64,000 nucleotides of DNA from Trinickia symbiotica (GCF_002934455.1 NZ_PTIR01000002.1:1-64000); one strand, 5' to 3'; counted from the stretch's first letter, positions 26,390 through 35,830 are shown. Notes: generated by a model not told the origin, from the letters alone. Numbers and translations: made by a program.

Positions 26390-26760
26390 GGTGTACCTCG
26401 TGAGCACTGAGTCGGGTAGCGATCTTGTCAGTGGAGCCAGCGATTTTGAGGGCGGCATGTGACACAATTTAGAAGATGAAATGGCGGAACTAGCATTTGA
26501 AGCAGTCCATTTCGAAGAGCTTGCAAATTTATAACTAACGAATTACACCGAACGGATCATGAGGATGCGGGTCACCTCTGCGCAAGCCACTCGCAGGACG
26601 ACAAAAAGAAGGGGAACTGCCAGAGAAGTGAACGATGCCTGCCCAAGGCACCGGCGAGATTAAACGAGGCAAGGAGTGCGTGGGTCGACTTGGCGGAGCT
26701 TGTGAGTGCTCGTTCCACCCTGCCGGCGGCACACTCACGCGCGCCGCCAGTCACGTCGGG
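26390..26760. other. Intergenic region between the LuxR gene and pqqA
   Basis: About 370 bases, AT-richer between 26459 and 26560 than the surroundings. I found no convincing gene and no good CTG-N10-CAG box here. A weak inverted repeat (CACTGA 26405-26410 / TCAGTG 26428-26433) precedes the LuxR start. The region should contain the luxR promoter and the pqqA transcript end. Confidence 0.4.
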
Positions 26761-26835
26761 TCAACGCGTTGAAATATACATCGTGATCTCGAAGCCGAGC
26801 CGAAGATCCTCATAGTGTGGCTTGGTCCAATGCAT
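26761..26835 (-). CDS. pqqA: PqqA, PQQ precursor peptide
   Basis: A 24-residue peptide, far below normal gene-finding length, starting [14 protein letters not shown]. It contains the PqqA signature: glutamate 16 and tyrosine 20 in GFEITMY, the two side chains cross-linked to build pyrroloquinoline quinone. The ATG is preceded by GGAGA at good spacing. No pqqB-E genes are in the window, so the processing enzymes must be elsewhere. It diverges from a PQQ-dependent dehydrogenase gene, with operator-like repeats between them. Confidence 0.9.
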   Translation of the reverse strand: MHWTKPHYEDLRLGFEITMYISTR

Positions 26836-26889
26836 GTTGCTCTCCTGAGTGGGGTTGGGGAAGTTGCGACCGGCCCTATGCCGGCAGCG

Positions 26890-26907
26890 GCCCTTTGGAA
26901 AAAGGGC
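26890..26907 (-). other. Hairpin in the pqqA leader region
   Basis: GCCCTTT (26890-26896) pairs perfectly with AAAGGGC (26901-26907) around a four-base loop, 55 bases upstream of the pqqA start. It may stabilise the small pqqA transcript or affect translation. No further support is visible. Confidence 0.3.
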
Positions 26908-27058
26908 ATTCGGTGAAAGCTGGGTGGCCGTGATCGGCAACAAAGTTATCGAACAATCATTTTTGGTGGCCGGCCGGATTTCTGTCAAGTGATCCATCGA
27001 TAAACAAAGATAGGTATTTGTACCGAGGCTCGATTAGCCGTCGGATTGTTGACTGTTG

Positions 27059-27085
27059 AGCGATCGATAAGTTATCGTCCGATAA
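27059..27085. promoter_or_regulatory. Operator-like repeats upstream of the PQQ dehydrogenase
   Basis: CGATCGATAA (27061-27070) and TTATCGTCCGATAA (27072-27085) stand back to back with one base between. Both carry the motif TTATCRNCGAT (the first on the reverse strand) that also flanks the TetR gene near 34.3-34.5 kb. This suggests shared TetR control of pqqA and/or the dehydrogenase. Confidence 0.5.
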
Positions 27086-27150
27086 GCTCATGAGGCGATG
27101 AGCCGCAGCGGACACTATGTTTGGTGCTTGCCTGGCATCTGAAGATCGGG

Positions 27151-28737
27151 ATGGAGACCATGAAAGCGAAGCGACTACCTGTCATGACTCGAATTACTGT
27201 TGCTGCTGCGGTAACTGCGGCGGCCCCCTGCTCGGCATTCGCGGCCGCTGGGCCGGGCGAAGTTCCTGGCGGTGCTGGCTCTGTCTGGCTCACTTACAAC
27301 AACGATTACTCAGGTCAGCGGTTTTCTCCACTAAAGGAGATCAATGCAAAGAACGTATCGGGACTGAAGGAGATCTGCCGCCTTCCACTGTCCGATGGCG
27401 GGTCCCTTCAGGCGGGGCCGGTTATTGCCGACGGGTCAATGTTCGTGACAACCGCCCTTGATACCTTTGCCATTGACCCGAGCGGTTGTAAGTTGCTGTG
27501 GAAGACGACCCATGAGGCGACCGCGTACATGCCATTTCCGGTCAACCGGGGCGTGGCTTACATGAACGGTGCGATCTTCCGCGGTACGCCTGATGGCCAT
27601 CTCGTCAGCATGGATGCCAAGACGGGAAAGGTGCTCTGGGATGAGGTGATCGCGGATACGTCATATGGCGAATTCGCGTCCGCCGCGCCGATCGCTTGGG
27701 GTGGCGTCGTATATATGGGGATTGCTGGAAGCGATTGGGGCATGCGCGGCCGGATCATGGCGTATGACGCAGCGACAGGCCGGGAATTATGGCGCTTCAA
27801 TACAATTCCGCGCGGCACCGAGATCGGTGCGGATACCTGGAAAAGACCTGGCTCAGCAACAATAGGCGGTGGCGGCACCTGGAGCTCGTACACGCTGGAC
27901 ATTCGAGATGGCGAGCTTTTCGTCACCGTTGGAAATCCCGCTCAGGATTCGCTCCCCGACACCCGTCCGGGCGACAACTTGTTTACCGACTCTCTGGTCG
28001 TGCTCGACGCTCGAACTGGGAAGCTCAAGTGGTGGTACCAGACAGACAAGAACGACCCGTGGGACTATGACCTGAGTGCTCCGGCCATGCTCTACCTCAC
28101 CAAGGGTATCAAGGATGCTGTCGCCGTGGCAGGCAAGGACGGATACCTCTATGCCGTTGACCGTATGTCTCACAAGCTGATGTTCAAGACCGCTGTCACG
28201 ACTCAGTTCAAGGGCGGTCCGAAACCAACGAAAGGTGGGACTCGAGCTTGTCCTGGCTTCCTTGGGGCATCCGAGTGGAACGGCCCTGCCTATGACGCGA
28301 ACAACCACCAGATCGTCGTCGGAGCCGTTGACTGGTGCAGCATCCACAAGGTGACCGGGCCAAACTACGAGCGGGGGCAGTTGCGCTACGGTGCGGACCT
28401 GAGCAACGAAAAGTCGGCAAGCGGCTGGATCACTGCCGTCGATGCGGAATCGGGCACAGTCAAATGGAAATACCACACGGAAGCGCCGGTGGTCGCAGCC
28501 GTGACGCCCACAGCGGGCGGCATTACCTTCTCGGGCGACACCGCCGGCAACTTCCTGGCGCTCGATTCCTCCAGCGGTGCTTTGTTGTGGTCGAAAAAGG
28601 TCGATGGCGCGCTGGGTGGCGGAATCATTACCTACTCTTCGAACGGCAAACAATTTGTTGCCACCCTAACCGGCAACGTGTCACGTTTGACCTTCGGTGG
28701 CGATGGAGTCCCTAGCGTGGTCATCTGGGGGTTGTAA
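27151..28737 (+). CDS. PQQ-dependent (quinoprotein) dehydrogenase
   Basis: 528 residues with a signal peptide (cleavage near SAFAAA), then repeated propeller blades of the quinoprotein alcohol dehydrogenase type, for example LWKTTHEA, GKVLWDEVI, GRELWRFNT, GKLKWWYQT, GTVKWKYHT and GALLWSKKV. The sequence NDPWDYDLSAP contains the probable catalytic aspartate. I do not see the adjacent Cys-Cys pair of methanol dehydrogenases, so substrate class is open. It is periplasmic and should pass electrons to the cytochrome c encoded directly downstream. ATG 27160 is an alternative start. Confidence 0.85.
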   Translation: METMKAKRLPVMTRITVAAAVTAAAPCSAFAAAGPGEVPGGAGSVWLTYNNDYSGQRFSPLKEINAKNVSGLKEICRLPLSDGGSLQAGPVIADGSMFVTTALDTFAIDPSGCKLLWKTTHEATAYMPFPVNRGVAYMNGAIFRGTPDGHLVSMDAKTGKVLWDEVIADTSYGEFASAAPIAWGGVVYMGIAGSDWGMRGRIMAYDAATGRELWRFNTIPRGTEIGADTWKRPGSATIGGGGTWSSYTLDIRDGELFVTVGNPAQDSLPDTRPGDNLFTDSLVVLDARTGKLKWWYQTDKNDPWDYDLSAPAMLYLTKGIKDAVAVAGKDGYLYAVDRMSHKLMFKTAVTTQFKGGPKPTKGGTRACPGFLGASEWNGPAYDANNHQIVVGAVDWCSIHKVTGPNYERGQLRYGADLSNEKSASGWITAVDAESGTVKWKYHTEAPVVAAVTPTAGGITFSGDTAGNFLALDSSSGALLWSKKVDGALGGGIITYSSNGKQFVATLTGNVSRLTFGGDGVPSVVIWGL

Positions 28738-28746
28738 GGGCTCGCA

Positions 28747-29091
28747 ATGAAAAACCTGATCGCTCTGGTTATAGCGGTAGCTGCCACTTGTACGCCTCTG
28801 CTCGTTGCGGCAGAGGCGAGCAGCACAACGGCCGATGCGTCGCCTGTGGCGGCGACCGCAGGTGACCCCGCAAGGGGAAAGCACCTGTTCAATCACTACT
28901 GCATCGTTTGCCACGGCACCGGCGGCGGTGGGGGCATCGGCCCGTCTTTAAAAGGGTTGAGCAATCGACTATCGGCTCAGGACGTTGCGAAGCAGCTGAC
29001 CAACCCACGAGCAGCCATGCCGAAGTTCAGTCCTGGGCCGTTGAGTGACCAGGACGTTCGCGACGTCGCGGCATACGTGCTAGCGCTCTGA
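28747..29091 (+). CDS. Class I c-type cytochrome
   Basis: 114 residues: a signal peptide (MKNLIALVIAVAATCTPLLVAA), one haem site CIVCH and a later AAMPKFSPGPLSDQDV region with the axial methionine. It lies nine bases after the quinoprotein gene and is its likely electron acceptor. The gap 29092-29235 to the convergent reductase gene shows nothing I can support. Confidence 0.9.
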   Translation: MKNLIALVIAVAATCTPLLVAAEASSTTADASPVAATAGDPARGKHLFNHYCIVCHGTGGGGGIGPSLKGLSNRLSAQDVAKQLTNPRAAMPKFSPGPLSDQDVRDVAAYVLAL

Positions 29092-29235
29092 TGCGGAAAT
29101 TGCGAGCGACTTGCACCCACGTTGCCACGCGCGACGGCGAAATGCTGTCTGGCCGATCGAATGGAGCGCGGCTCAAACTCGACCGCGCGCCGTGGCAGAT
29201 TCAAACGTGGTCGCAAACGACGATCGCTTGCCTTT

Positions 29236-30342
29236 TCAGACGAGAACATCGGAAAGACTGGGATAGTCCGTGTAACCCTCCTCGTCGCCGCCATACCAGC
29301 CGACGGGACGGGGCTCGTTGAACGGGCCCCCGCGCTGGATGCGTTCGGGCAAATCAGGATTGGCCAGAAACGTGCGCCCGAAGGCGATGGCGTCGAGGCG
29401 TCCGCTCTGCACATGGTCCATCGCGGCCGACGGTGTGATGCCGCCGTTACCAATCAGCGTTCCGCGAAAGCGCGGCTTGACGATCTCGAGCAACTTTTGC
29501 ATATCAGGTGCGCCGGCCCAGGCGTTGGTATCGGCAATGTGGATGTAGGCGACACCGAACTCGTCGAGCATTTTGGCCACGGCTGAGAAAGTGCTGACTG
29601 GATCGGGATCGCGGGTGTTGTTGTAAGCCGCGGTGGGAGAGAGGCGCACTCCGACACGGTTGGCTCCAACTGCACCGGTTACGGCTTCCGTTACGCGACG
29701 CAGGAACATCAGCCGCTTTTGCAGGCTGCCGCCGTATTCGTCCTGACGGCGGTTGATCGTTGGTGATAGAAATTGATGAGGGAGATAGCCGTTGGCGGCA
29801 TGAATCTCGACGCCATCGAGACCCGCACGGATCGCGTTGACTGCGCCGACACGGTATTCCTCGATCGTAGCTTCGATCTCGGCGACGGTCATTTCGCGCG
29901 ACGGGGTAGCCGCGATTCGTGCGTACCTGCCATTGGCAAGCTGTGCCCACACCTGAAGCGCGTCGAGATCGTCGTTGACGCCCGATGGCGACAACGGGGG
30001 CTCGCCATTCAGAATGGCGTCGGCGCCGACTCGGCCGCAATGCCAGAGTTGCAGGAAGATGTGACCGCCCGCCGCATGCACCCCGTCGGCAATCGGCTTC
30101 CAGCCGCTGACTTGGTCCTGGCTGTAAATACCCGGCGCCTTCTCAAAGGCACAGGATCGAGGCGAGACGTTAGTCGCTTCGGTGATGAGCAGCCCAGCTG
30201 AAGCGCGCTGCGAGTAGTACTTCACGCTGATGGGATGCGGAACGTCACCGTCCTGCGCGCGGCAGCGCGTCAGCGGAGCGAGCGCAATCCGATTGGGTAA
30301 CCTTAGCGAGCCCAGATCCAGCGCGTCAAACAGTTGCGGCAT
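29236..30342 (-). CDS. Alkene reductase, Old Yellow Enzyme family
   Basis: A 368-residue FMN enzyme of the NemA/OYE group: LPNRIALAPLTRCRA at the N-terminus, IFLQLWHCGRVG, DGVEIHAANGYLPHQFLSP with substrate-binding His/Asn, and FGRTFLANPDLPERI near the end. ATG 30342 follows GGAGG; the in-frame start at 30363 is less likely. It reduces activated C=C bonds with NAD(P)H. It lies 134 bases downstream of the symporter gene on the same strand and may belong to the same catabolic unit. Confidence 0.9.
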   Translation of the reverse strand: MPQLFDALDLGSLRLPNRIALAPLTRCRAQDGDVPHPISVKYYSQRASAGLLITEATNVSPRSCAFEKAPGIYSQDQVSGWKPIADGVHAAGGHIFLQLWHCGRVGADAILNGEPPLSPSGVNDDLDALQVWAQLANGRYARIAATPSREMTVAEIEATIEEYRVGAVNAIRAGLDGVEIHAANGYLPHQFLSPTINRRQDEYGGSLQKRLMFLRRVTEAVTGAVGANRVGVRLSPTAAYNNTRDPDPVSTFSAVAKMLDEFGVAYIHIADTNAWAGAPDMQKLLEIVKPRFRGTLIGNGGITPSAAMDHVQSGRLDAIAFGRTFLANPDLPERIQRGGPFNEPRPVGWYGGDEEGYTDYPSLSDVLV

Positions 30343-30475
30343 ATAACCTCCTAGCTTTGTCATGCAATCACGGTGGAGAAGGCGACCTGCATTTCAGCGG
30401 TAGCATCGGGAGCATGAGTCGGGCCCCCGATCACGGTAGCGAAGAGCGAGACAGCCTTCGGCAGAGTAGTGCCAG

Positions 30476-32146
30476 TCATTGATTTGTTGCTATTGACGCT
30501 CTGATGCCTGTCTCGCATTTGACGAGTTGCTCCCGGAACAGCGCTCGCTCGCGCTTTGCAGCTTGCGATCGGTCCGTCACTGAAAAGAGCCAAATGCCGG
30601 CGAAGGCGACGATCATCGAGAACAGCGCGGGGTACTCATACGGATAGATGGCATGAGAATGGTGCAGAACCTGGACCCAGACCGTCGGGCTCAGAACGGT
30701 CAGAACAACCGCTGTCAGGAGACCGAGCGTTCCGCCCACCACCGCACCGCGAGTCGTGAGGCCGCGCCAGTAGATCGACAGGAGAAGCACGGGAAACGTT
30801 GAACTTGCGGCTATGGAAAAGACCAAGCTGACGATGAATGCGATGTACTGCTTTTCGAATGCGATCGTGAGTAGCGTGGCCAGAATACCCAACACAACCG
30901 TCGTGGCACGAGAGACCATCAGTTCCTCGCGGTCGGTCGCCCGACCCTCGCGCAGCGCATTGGCGTACAGGTCATGAGACACTGCGGACGCGCCGGCAAG
31001 TGTCAATCCGGAGACTACGGCAAGAATCGTAGAGAACGTGACCGCGCAGATGAACCCGAGGAAGAAGTTCCCGCCCACAGCGTGGGCAAGGTGTATCGCA
31101 ACCATGTTGACGCCGCCCATTAGTGTGCCGTCGGGGTTGTGATAGGCCGGGTCCGACGCAACGAGCGCGATGGTGCCGAATCCGATGACGACGATGAGCG
31201 CGTAGCCGCAGCCGACGATTCCGGTCGCATGCAGGATGCTCTTGCGGGCCTGCTTGACGTCGGCCACAGTAAAGAAGCGCATGAGGATGTGTGGCAGGCC
31301 GGCCGTACCGAAAATGAGCGCCAGGCCCAGCGATACGGCGGAGATTGGATCATGAACGAGGCCTCCCGGTCGCATGATCGCATCGTGACGCGCATGAATC
31401 TGTACCGCCGCCGCGAAAAGCGCATCGGGATTGAATGCGAAGCGACGCAGTACCATAAAGGCCATGAACGCGCAGCCGGAGAGCAGCAGCACGGCCTTGA
31501 TGATCTGAATCCACGTCGTTGCGAGCATGCCGCCGAAGAACACGTAGACGACCATTAGCACGCCAACGCCGATAACGGCCGGAAGATACTGAACCCCGAA
31601 AAGCAGCTCAACGAGTTTGCCGGCGCCGACCATTTGCGATACGAGATAGAGCAGCACGATCACGAGCGAGCTGATCGCCGAGAAGGTTCGCACAGGCCGC
31701 TGCCGTAGCCGGTAAGACACGACGTCGGCGAAGGTGAAGCGACCCAGATTGCGCAACGGTTCCGCGATCAAGGCAAGGATGATCGGCCAGCTCGCGAGAA
31801 AGCCGATCGAATAAATCAGGCCGTCGTAGCCGTTGGAAAACACGAGCGAGGAGATGCCCAACAGCGATGCGGCGGACATATAGTCGCCGGCGATGGCCCA
31901 ACCGTTCTGCGCGCCGGTGATTTTTCCTCCGGCTGCATAGTGGTCCGCGACTCCGTGGTTTTTCCGCGCCGCCCACCGGGTGATGAACAACGTGGCAGCC
32001 ACGAACGCGAGAAACATGGCGATGGCAAGGGGGCTGTGCGCATGATGCAGCACGTTTGGCGCTGCCCCGGTTGCAGCAGGGGGAGCGCCCCATGCGCCGG
32101 CGGCGGGAAACACGGCCAGCAACGTCAGGATCTTGTGGCGCGTCAT
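30476..32146 (-). CDS. Sodium:solute symporter, ActP-like
   Basis: A 556-residue membrane protein with a cleavable-looking N-terminus ([20 protein letters not shown]) and about thirteen hydrophobic helices. It contains the SSS-family stretches [20 protein letters not shown] and [16 protein letters not shown] seen in acetate permease ActP. ATG 32146 overlaps the stop of the DUF485 gene (ATGA), so the longer frame to 32377 is not used. ActP-type symporters import small monocarboxylates; here the substrate is more likely an acid handled by the neighbouring monooxygenase and VOC protein. Confidence 0.88.
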   Translation of the reverse strand: MTRHKILTLLAVFPAAGAWGAPPAATGAAPNVLHHAHSPLAIAMFLAFVAATLFITRWAARKNHGVADHYAAGGKITGAQNGWAIAGDYMSAASLLGISSLVFSNGYDGLIYSIGFLASWPIILALIAEPLRNLGRFTFADVVSYRLRQRPVRTFSAISSLVIVLLYLVSQMVGAGKLVELLFGVQYLPAVIGVGVLMVVYVFFGGMLATTWIQIIKAVLLLSGCAFMAFMVLRRFAFNPDALFAAAVQIHARHDAIMRPGGLVHDPISAVSLGLALIFGTAGLPHILMRFFTVADVKQARKSILHATGIVGCGYALIVVIGFGTIALVASDPAYHNPDGTLMGGVNMVAIHLAHAVGGNFFLGFICAVTFSTILAVVSGLTLAGASAVSHDLYANALREGRATDREELMVSRATTVVLGILATLLTIAFEKQYIAFIVSLVFSIAASSTFPVLLLSIYWRGLTTRGAVVGGTLGLLTAVVLTVLSPTVWVQVLHHSHAIYPYEYPALFSMIVAFAGIWLFSVTDRSQAAKRERALFREQLVKCETGIRASIATNQ

Positions 32147-32508
32147 GATTGCTCCTCGCAACGGATATCGGCCAGCATGACGTCGTAGACGGTATTGGCG
32201 CGATGCACGTAAATGGAGACCAGTGCAAATGTGAAAGCGAGCATTCCGAGGCCTATAGGGATGCCCCATGTAGTGGGATGCCCAGTGACGATCCGGGTGC
32301 CGAGGGCGCCTGGGGCATAGGCGATCAACAGAATGAACGCGAAATAGGCCACGAGCATGGCTGAGGCCAAGGTGCACGAAAAGACCCGCCGCCTTCTGAC
32401 GAAGTTGTGAAACCGTACGTCACCGAGCATGGGCGGCGCCGTTGCCGGTTTGGCATCGGGGCTTGCCGATCGGGAGCCGCCCGAACATGCTGCTGCAATG
32501 TCTGTCAT
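32143..32508 (-). CDS. DUF485 (YjcH-like) membrane protein
   Basis: A 121-residue protein with two membrane helices ([21 protein letters not shown] and [25 protein letters not shown]), typical of the DUF485 partner found next to ActP. GGAAGGAAAG lies upstream of the ATG. Its end overlaps the symporter start by four bases, the usual arrangement for this pair. Confidence 0.9.
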   Translation of the reverse strand: MTDIAAACSGGSRSASPDAKPATAPPMLGDVRFHNFVRRRRVFSCTLASAMLVAYFAFILLIAYAPGALGTRIVTGHPTTWGIPIGLGMLAFTFALVSIYVHRANTVYDVMLADIRCEEQS

Positions 32509-32586
32509 CTTTCCTTCCTCCTGGGATACTCATTTCCATGCGAGAACACCGGCTCTAATGGCCGATTGCCTGCCTCGCATAGGCTG

Positions 32587-33813
32587 CTAAAGAGTCGGGG
32601 CTACCGCGGTCTCTCGCATGACTGCGTCGGGAGTGCGGTATTTCTCGGCCATTTCCCGTTCAAACGGTGTTTTCATTTGGGCCTGCATATAGGCGCCGAG
32701 ATGGCGTGCATGCTCGACGATCGCGCTGCCGAACTGAAGGCGATGAGTTTCGTAGTCGGCCAGCGCTTCGTAAATGTCGTCGGTGGTGGAGAGCGACTTG
32801 GCAAGCTGAAGAGCGTCCCCGGCAGCCTTGGTGACGCCCATGCCGCAATGCGGGCGCGCGACAAACGCAGCATCACCGAGCAACGCAAGCCGGCCGAATG
32901 CCAACTGGGGTACTTCCAGGTCGTAGATCGGCTGGAATAGAGGCACCCGCGTCTTTTCGACGATTTCCGCGAATTGTGGGGCGAGTAGTGAACGCGCGGC
33001 ATCACGAATGTCGGCGAGTACGTCCGGGCGAATCAAATGCGGAGGGATGCCGTTCGGATGACATTTGCCTGACGCGTCCGTGAGCAGGTCACGCAGCGTG
33101 CTCGCTTCATCCGTAGGCCGATACCAAACGAAGTTGTAGCGGCGTTGACCAGGCTGCGTACTGTTGCCCGGGCCGGCCACCGGGTAGCCGAGCATCTGCT
33201 CGCCTGCGGGCAGGCAAAAGCCGAACTTATCGAATAGCGCTTCCCAGGCCACAGGCGAGAGGTCGCGCTCATCAACCAACCCTCGCCAGGCGATATAGCC
33301 GGCGTACTCCAACTCGACGTTGGGCAGATACTTTTGACGGATATTCGAGCGGAACCCGTCGGCAGCTACGACGAGATCGGCTCGTAGTGTCGTATTGTCC
33401 GATAGCGTGACTTGGGCGTGGTCGGCGAAGCTTTGCACACTTTGCACATCGGCACCGGAGCGATAGCAGGCATCCGGCAGTACCGAACGCAAAACATGGT
33501 ACATCTTGCTCCATGCGGTCAGCGTTTGCGTCAGCGGGCGCGAACCGATCACAGTACCGTCAGGATTTAAAGTCACTCGGCTGGATACTGTAACGCCGAT
33601 ATCGCCGTCCACTTCAACGCCCGCCGCGCACAAGGCGTCAAAGAGTTCGGGGTGAGTGACGATACCGGCCCCGCGGCCCGCGAGCTCCTCGGGAACACGC
33701 TCGAGTACCGTGACATCCCAGCCGTGGCGCAGCAGCAGATTGGCCGCGAAAAGACCACCGAGCGAGCCGCCCACGATGACCGCATTTCTGCGGTCGCTAA
33801 AGTGGCGTTGCAT
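32587..33813 (-). CDS. FAD-dependent monooxygenase (hydroxylase type)
   Basis: A 408-residue flavoprotein with NAVIVGGSLGGLFAANLL for FAD binding, LRADLVVAADGFRSNIRQ (the DG motif) and LALLGDAAFVARPHCGMGVTKAAGDA (second FAD contact). The overall look is nearest to 2,6-dihydroxypyridine 3-hydroxylase-like enzymes of the PHBH class; the true substrate is unknown. It follows the VOC gene within a few bases and precedes the symporter pair by 78 bases. Confidence 0.85.
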   Translation of the reverse strand: MQRHFSDRRNAVIVGGSLGGLFAANLLLRHGWDVTVLERVPEELAGRGAGIVTHPELFDALCAAGVEVDGDIGVTVSSRVTLNPDGTVIGSRPLTQTLTAWSKMYHVLRSVLPDACYRSGADVQSVQSFADHAQVTLSDNTTLRADLVVAADGFRSNIRQKYLPNVELEYAGYIAWRGLVDERDLSPVAWEALFDKFGFCLPAGEQMLGYPVAGPGNSTQPGQRRYNFVWYRPTDEASTLRDLLTDASGKCHPNGIPPHLIRPDVLADIRDAARSLLAPQFAEIVEKTRVPLFQPIYDLEVPQLAFGRLALLGDAAFVARPHCGMGVTKAAGDALQLAKSLSTTDDIYEALADYETHRLQFGSAIVEHARHLGAYMQAQMKTPFEREMAEKYRTPDAVMRETAVAPTL

Positions 33814-33814
33814 G

Positions 33815-34297
33815 TCAGATACCTCCGGGGGTTAGGTCATTTGCCGCGGGCGACGTTTGCTCGAGTGCGGCGGCTTCATGAGCTGGGAAATTCAGTTCGA
33901 TCGTCACGCCAGAGGGATCTTCGACGAACACTTGGTGCAAACCCAGGCTCGGGACCGTTCTATCCCTCCATTCGAATCCGGCCGCCCGCAACTTGGCGTG
34001 AAATTCGATGAGGCCGGTCGCTAGGAAAGCAATGTGATCCACCGTTCCCGTGCCGCTGGCTGGCAACGCCTTGTCGCCCAGGTACTTGTGGAGACCGCTG
34101 TGATCGCTCGGGTCGACACCGATGATATGGACCACGCCGAACTCGGACTCGTCGTCGCCGTTGTAGAGCCAGACGCCCGGAAAGTCGAAGGGAGGACGGA
34201 AACCCTCCCGAAAGCCCAGTATCCGGGTGTAGAACTGTCGTGACTTGGCGAGATCCGTGGTGCGGATCGAGTAGTGCGCTAGTTTGGTGGTCGGCAT
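33815..34297 (-). CDS. VOC-family protein (glyoxalase/extradiol-dioxygenase fold)
   Basis: 160 residues of the vicinal-oxygen-chelate fold. Possible metal ligands are the histidine in KLAHYSIRT, the histidine in TVDHIAFLA and the glutamate in VTIELNFP. ATG 34297 has GGAG six bases upstream; the TTG at 34309 is rejected. It stands first in a gene row with the monooxygenase and so may cleave or isomerise that enzyme's product. It is divergent from the TetR gene. Confidence 0.82.
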   Translation of the reverse strand: MPTTKLAHYSIRTTDLAKSRQFYTRILGFREGFRPPFDFPGVWLYNGDDESEFGVVHIIGVDPSDHSGLHKYLGDKALPASGTGTVDHIAFLATGLIEFHAKLRAAGFEWRDRTVPSLGLHQVFVEDPSGVTIELNFPAHEAAALEQTSPAANDLTPGGI

Positions 34298-34311
34298 CCC
34301 CGTCTCCAATG

Positions 34312-34342
34312 TTTATCGATCGATCAGTAATCGGTTGATAAA
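34312..34342. promoter_or_regulatory. TetR-type operator next to the VOC gene
   Basis: TTTATCGATCGAT (34312-34324) and ATCGGTTGATAAA (34330-34342) form an inverted repeat of 13-base arms with two mismatches and a five-base spacer, 15 bases upstream of the VOC start. Position and symmetry fit repression by the divergent TetR protein. Confidence 0.65.
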
Positions 34343-34473
34343 TTATAGAAGTGTTCTTCATGGTCGTGTCAAATGATTCTGCATAGGTGTTTACCCATTG
34401 CGGGGGCGGGAGATCGAACGAGCAAGCTGCACGGGAGCCTGGAGCAGCCAGCTTGGCGACTTCTTGCTACAAT

Positions 34474-34485
34474 TTATCGGCCGAT
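34474..34485. promoter_or_regulatory. Second operator-like site upstream of the TetR gene
   Basis: TTATCGGCCGAT repeats the motif TTATCRNCGAT, 50 bases before the tetR ATG at 34535. This would allow autoregulation. The same motif occurs at 34313-34341 and 27059-27085. Confidence 0.55.
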
Positions 34486-34534
34486 TGGTAGAATCAGGGT
34501 TGGCCGCTGTCGAGGCGGGTGCAAAGGTGACGAT

Positions 34535-35209
34535 ATGGATAGAGACGGAGCGAAGGCGGGGCGGGAGATGTCAGAGACGACGGGACGCCGGCTTCCGCCC
34601 GAGGAGCGGGAGCAGCAGATCGTTAGCAAGGCCATTGATCATTTCACCCGCAATGGATTCTCCGGCAGTACGCGTGAGCTGGCCAAACAGATCGGGGTGA
34701 CTCAACCCTTGCTTTACCGGTACTTCGCGAGCAAGGACGAACTCATCGAGCGGGTCTACAACGAGGTTTTCCAATGGCCTCGGGAGTGGGAGCGGATGAT
34801 CACGGATCAGTCTCTGCCGCTTGCCGAGCGGTTGTATGCCTTTTATACGAACTACGCATCGGTGATTTTGCGTGAGGAATGGACCCGGATATTCATCTTT
34901 GCTGGCCTGACGCGCGAAGGAATCAATAACAAGTACCTCAATAAGTTGCGCAGCCGGATTTTCCTGCCCGTGTTGGCCGAGGTGCGCGCGGAGTTCGGGA
35001 TCGATGAACCGCACGATGCGACAGAGCTCGAAGCGCAAGTCGAGATGATTTGGGGCTTGCATGCTTCCATTTTCTACCTTGGCGTGCGTAAGTGGGTCTA
35101 TGGCTTGAAGGTGCCCGCGAACCTCGAGGCGGTTGTCCGACAGAAAGTCGACATGTTCCTGTACGGTGCGCCGGAGACGATGCGCGCGCTGCAGCAGGCG
35201 CGTGCCTAG
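34535..35209 (+). CDS. TetR-family transcriptional regulator
   Basis: 224 residues with the TetR DNA-binding domain at the N-terminus (REQQIVSKAIDHFTRNGFSGSTRELAKQIGVTQPLLYRYF) and a divergent ligand domain. ATG 34535 has AAGGTGA upstream; the frame is open to 34373 but that part is not conserved in look. It is divergent from the VOC/monooxygenase genes and probably represses them through the operators in the shared intergenic region. Confidence 0.88.
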   Translation: MDRDGAKAGREMSETTGRRLPPEEREQQIVSKAIDHFTRNGFSGSTRELAKQIGVTQPLLYRYFASKDELIERVYNEVFQWPREWERMITDQSLPLAERLYAFYTNYASVILREEWTRIFIFAGLTREGINNKYLNKLRSRIFLPVLAEVRAEFGIDEPHDATELEAQVEMIWGLHASIFYLGVRKWVYGLKVPANLEAVVRQKVDMFLYGAPETMRALQQARA

Positions 35210-35265
35210 TAGCCGCGCGCACTGGAGGGCTCAGCCTCCGACATTGAAGCAATGCAAGCGAACGC

Positions 35266-35649
35266 CTATTCCGTTGGGCGAGGCCCTTCGACATGCGTGT
35301 AATGAATGTCGAAGGGCTTGTTCGTGATGAACAGAAACGTAACGTCGTTATCGCCCTGGGCACCATGGCTCATTGTCGTGCCTTCCGGAAACCACACGAA
35401 GCTGCCGGGCCCGAATGACCCCGCGCTCGTAACGAGAATTCCGTCGAGCACATACATCCCATGCGCACAGTTGTGCCAATGCGAAACGTTGGTAAAGCCC
35501 GCTTTGTAGCAGACCTTGGCAACGGACATACCCGTCTCTCCGTCGACGATGCACACCTTCTGCAGAATCGATGCGTTCAGTTCAGGAACGGAAAGCTGTG
35601 TCCACGGCACCGTGTTTGTATCGACAACCTTGACCTCATGCTCGTCCAT
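35266..35649 (-). CDS. Cupin-domain protein
   Basis: 127 residues with one cupin barrel: SHWHNCAHGMYVLDG holds the metal histidines, and FVWFPEGTTMSHGAQG the second motif. It resembles small cupin dioxygenase-like proteins. ATG 35649 follows AGGAG; the longer frame to 35766 has no ribosome site. It is convergent with the TetR gene and may take part in the same oxidation pathway. Confidence 0.82.
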   Translation of the reverse strand: MDEHEVKVVDTNTVPWTQLSVPELNASILQKVCIVDGETGMSVAKVCYKAGFTNVSHWHNCAHGMYVLDGILVTSAGSFGPGSFVWFPEGTTMSHGAQGDNDVTFLFITNKPFDIHYTHVEGPRPTE

Positions 35650-35830
35650 TGTCGTGCTCCTGTCAGTTTTCGTGCGAGCGCCGTCAGCGTGTCGCCCGTT
35701 GCCGGATGGCTCGCATCGAGCATGGTGGTTTCTGAAAGTGACTCTCAGTAACTGACGGGCTGGCATTCGGCAAAGCGCTCCGCATGCCGGGTTGCCAAGC
35801 GTCCGTGCATTCTATCGCAGAGACGGCAGG

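Noticed and set aside
26459-26560. Possible lux box upstream of the LuxR gene (CTA-N10-CAG near 26490)
   Set aside because: The arms do not pair (CTAGCA versus CTGCTT); too weak to claim autoregulation.
26535-26738. Short - strand frames between luxR and pqqA
   Set aside because: No start signal, proline/arginine-rich shadow composition.
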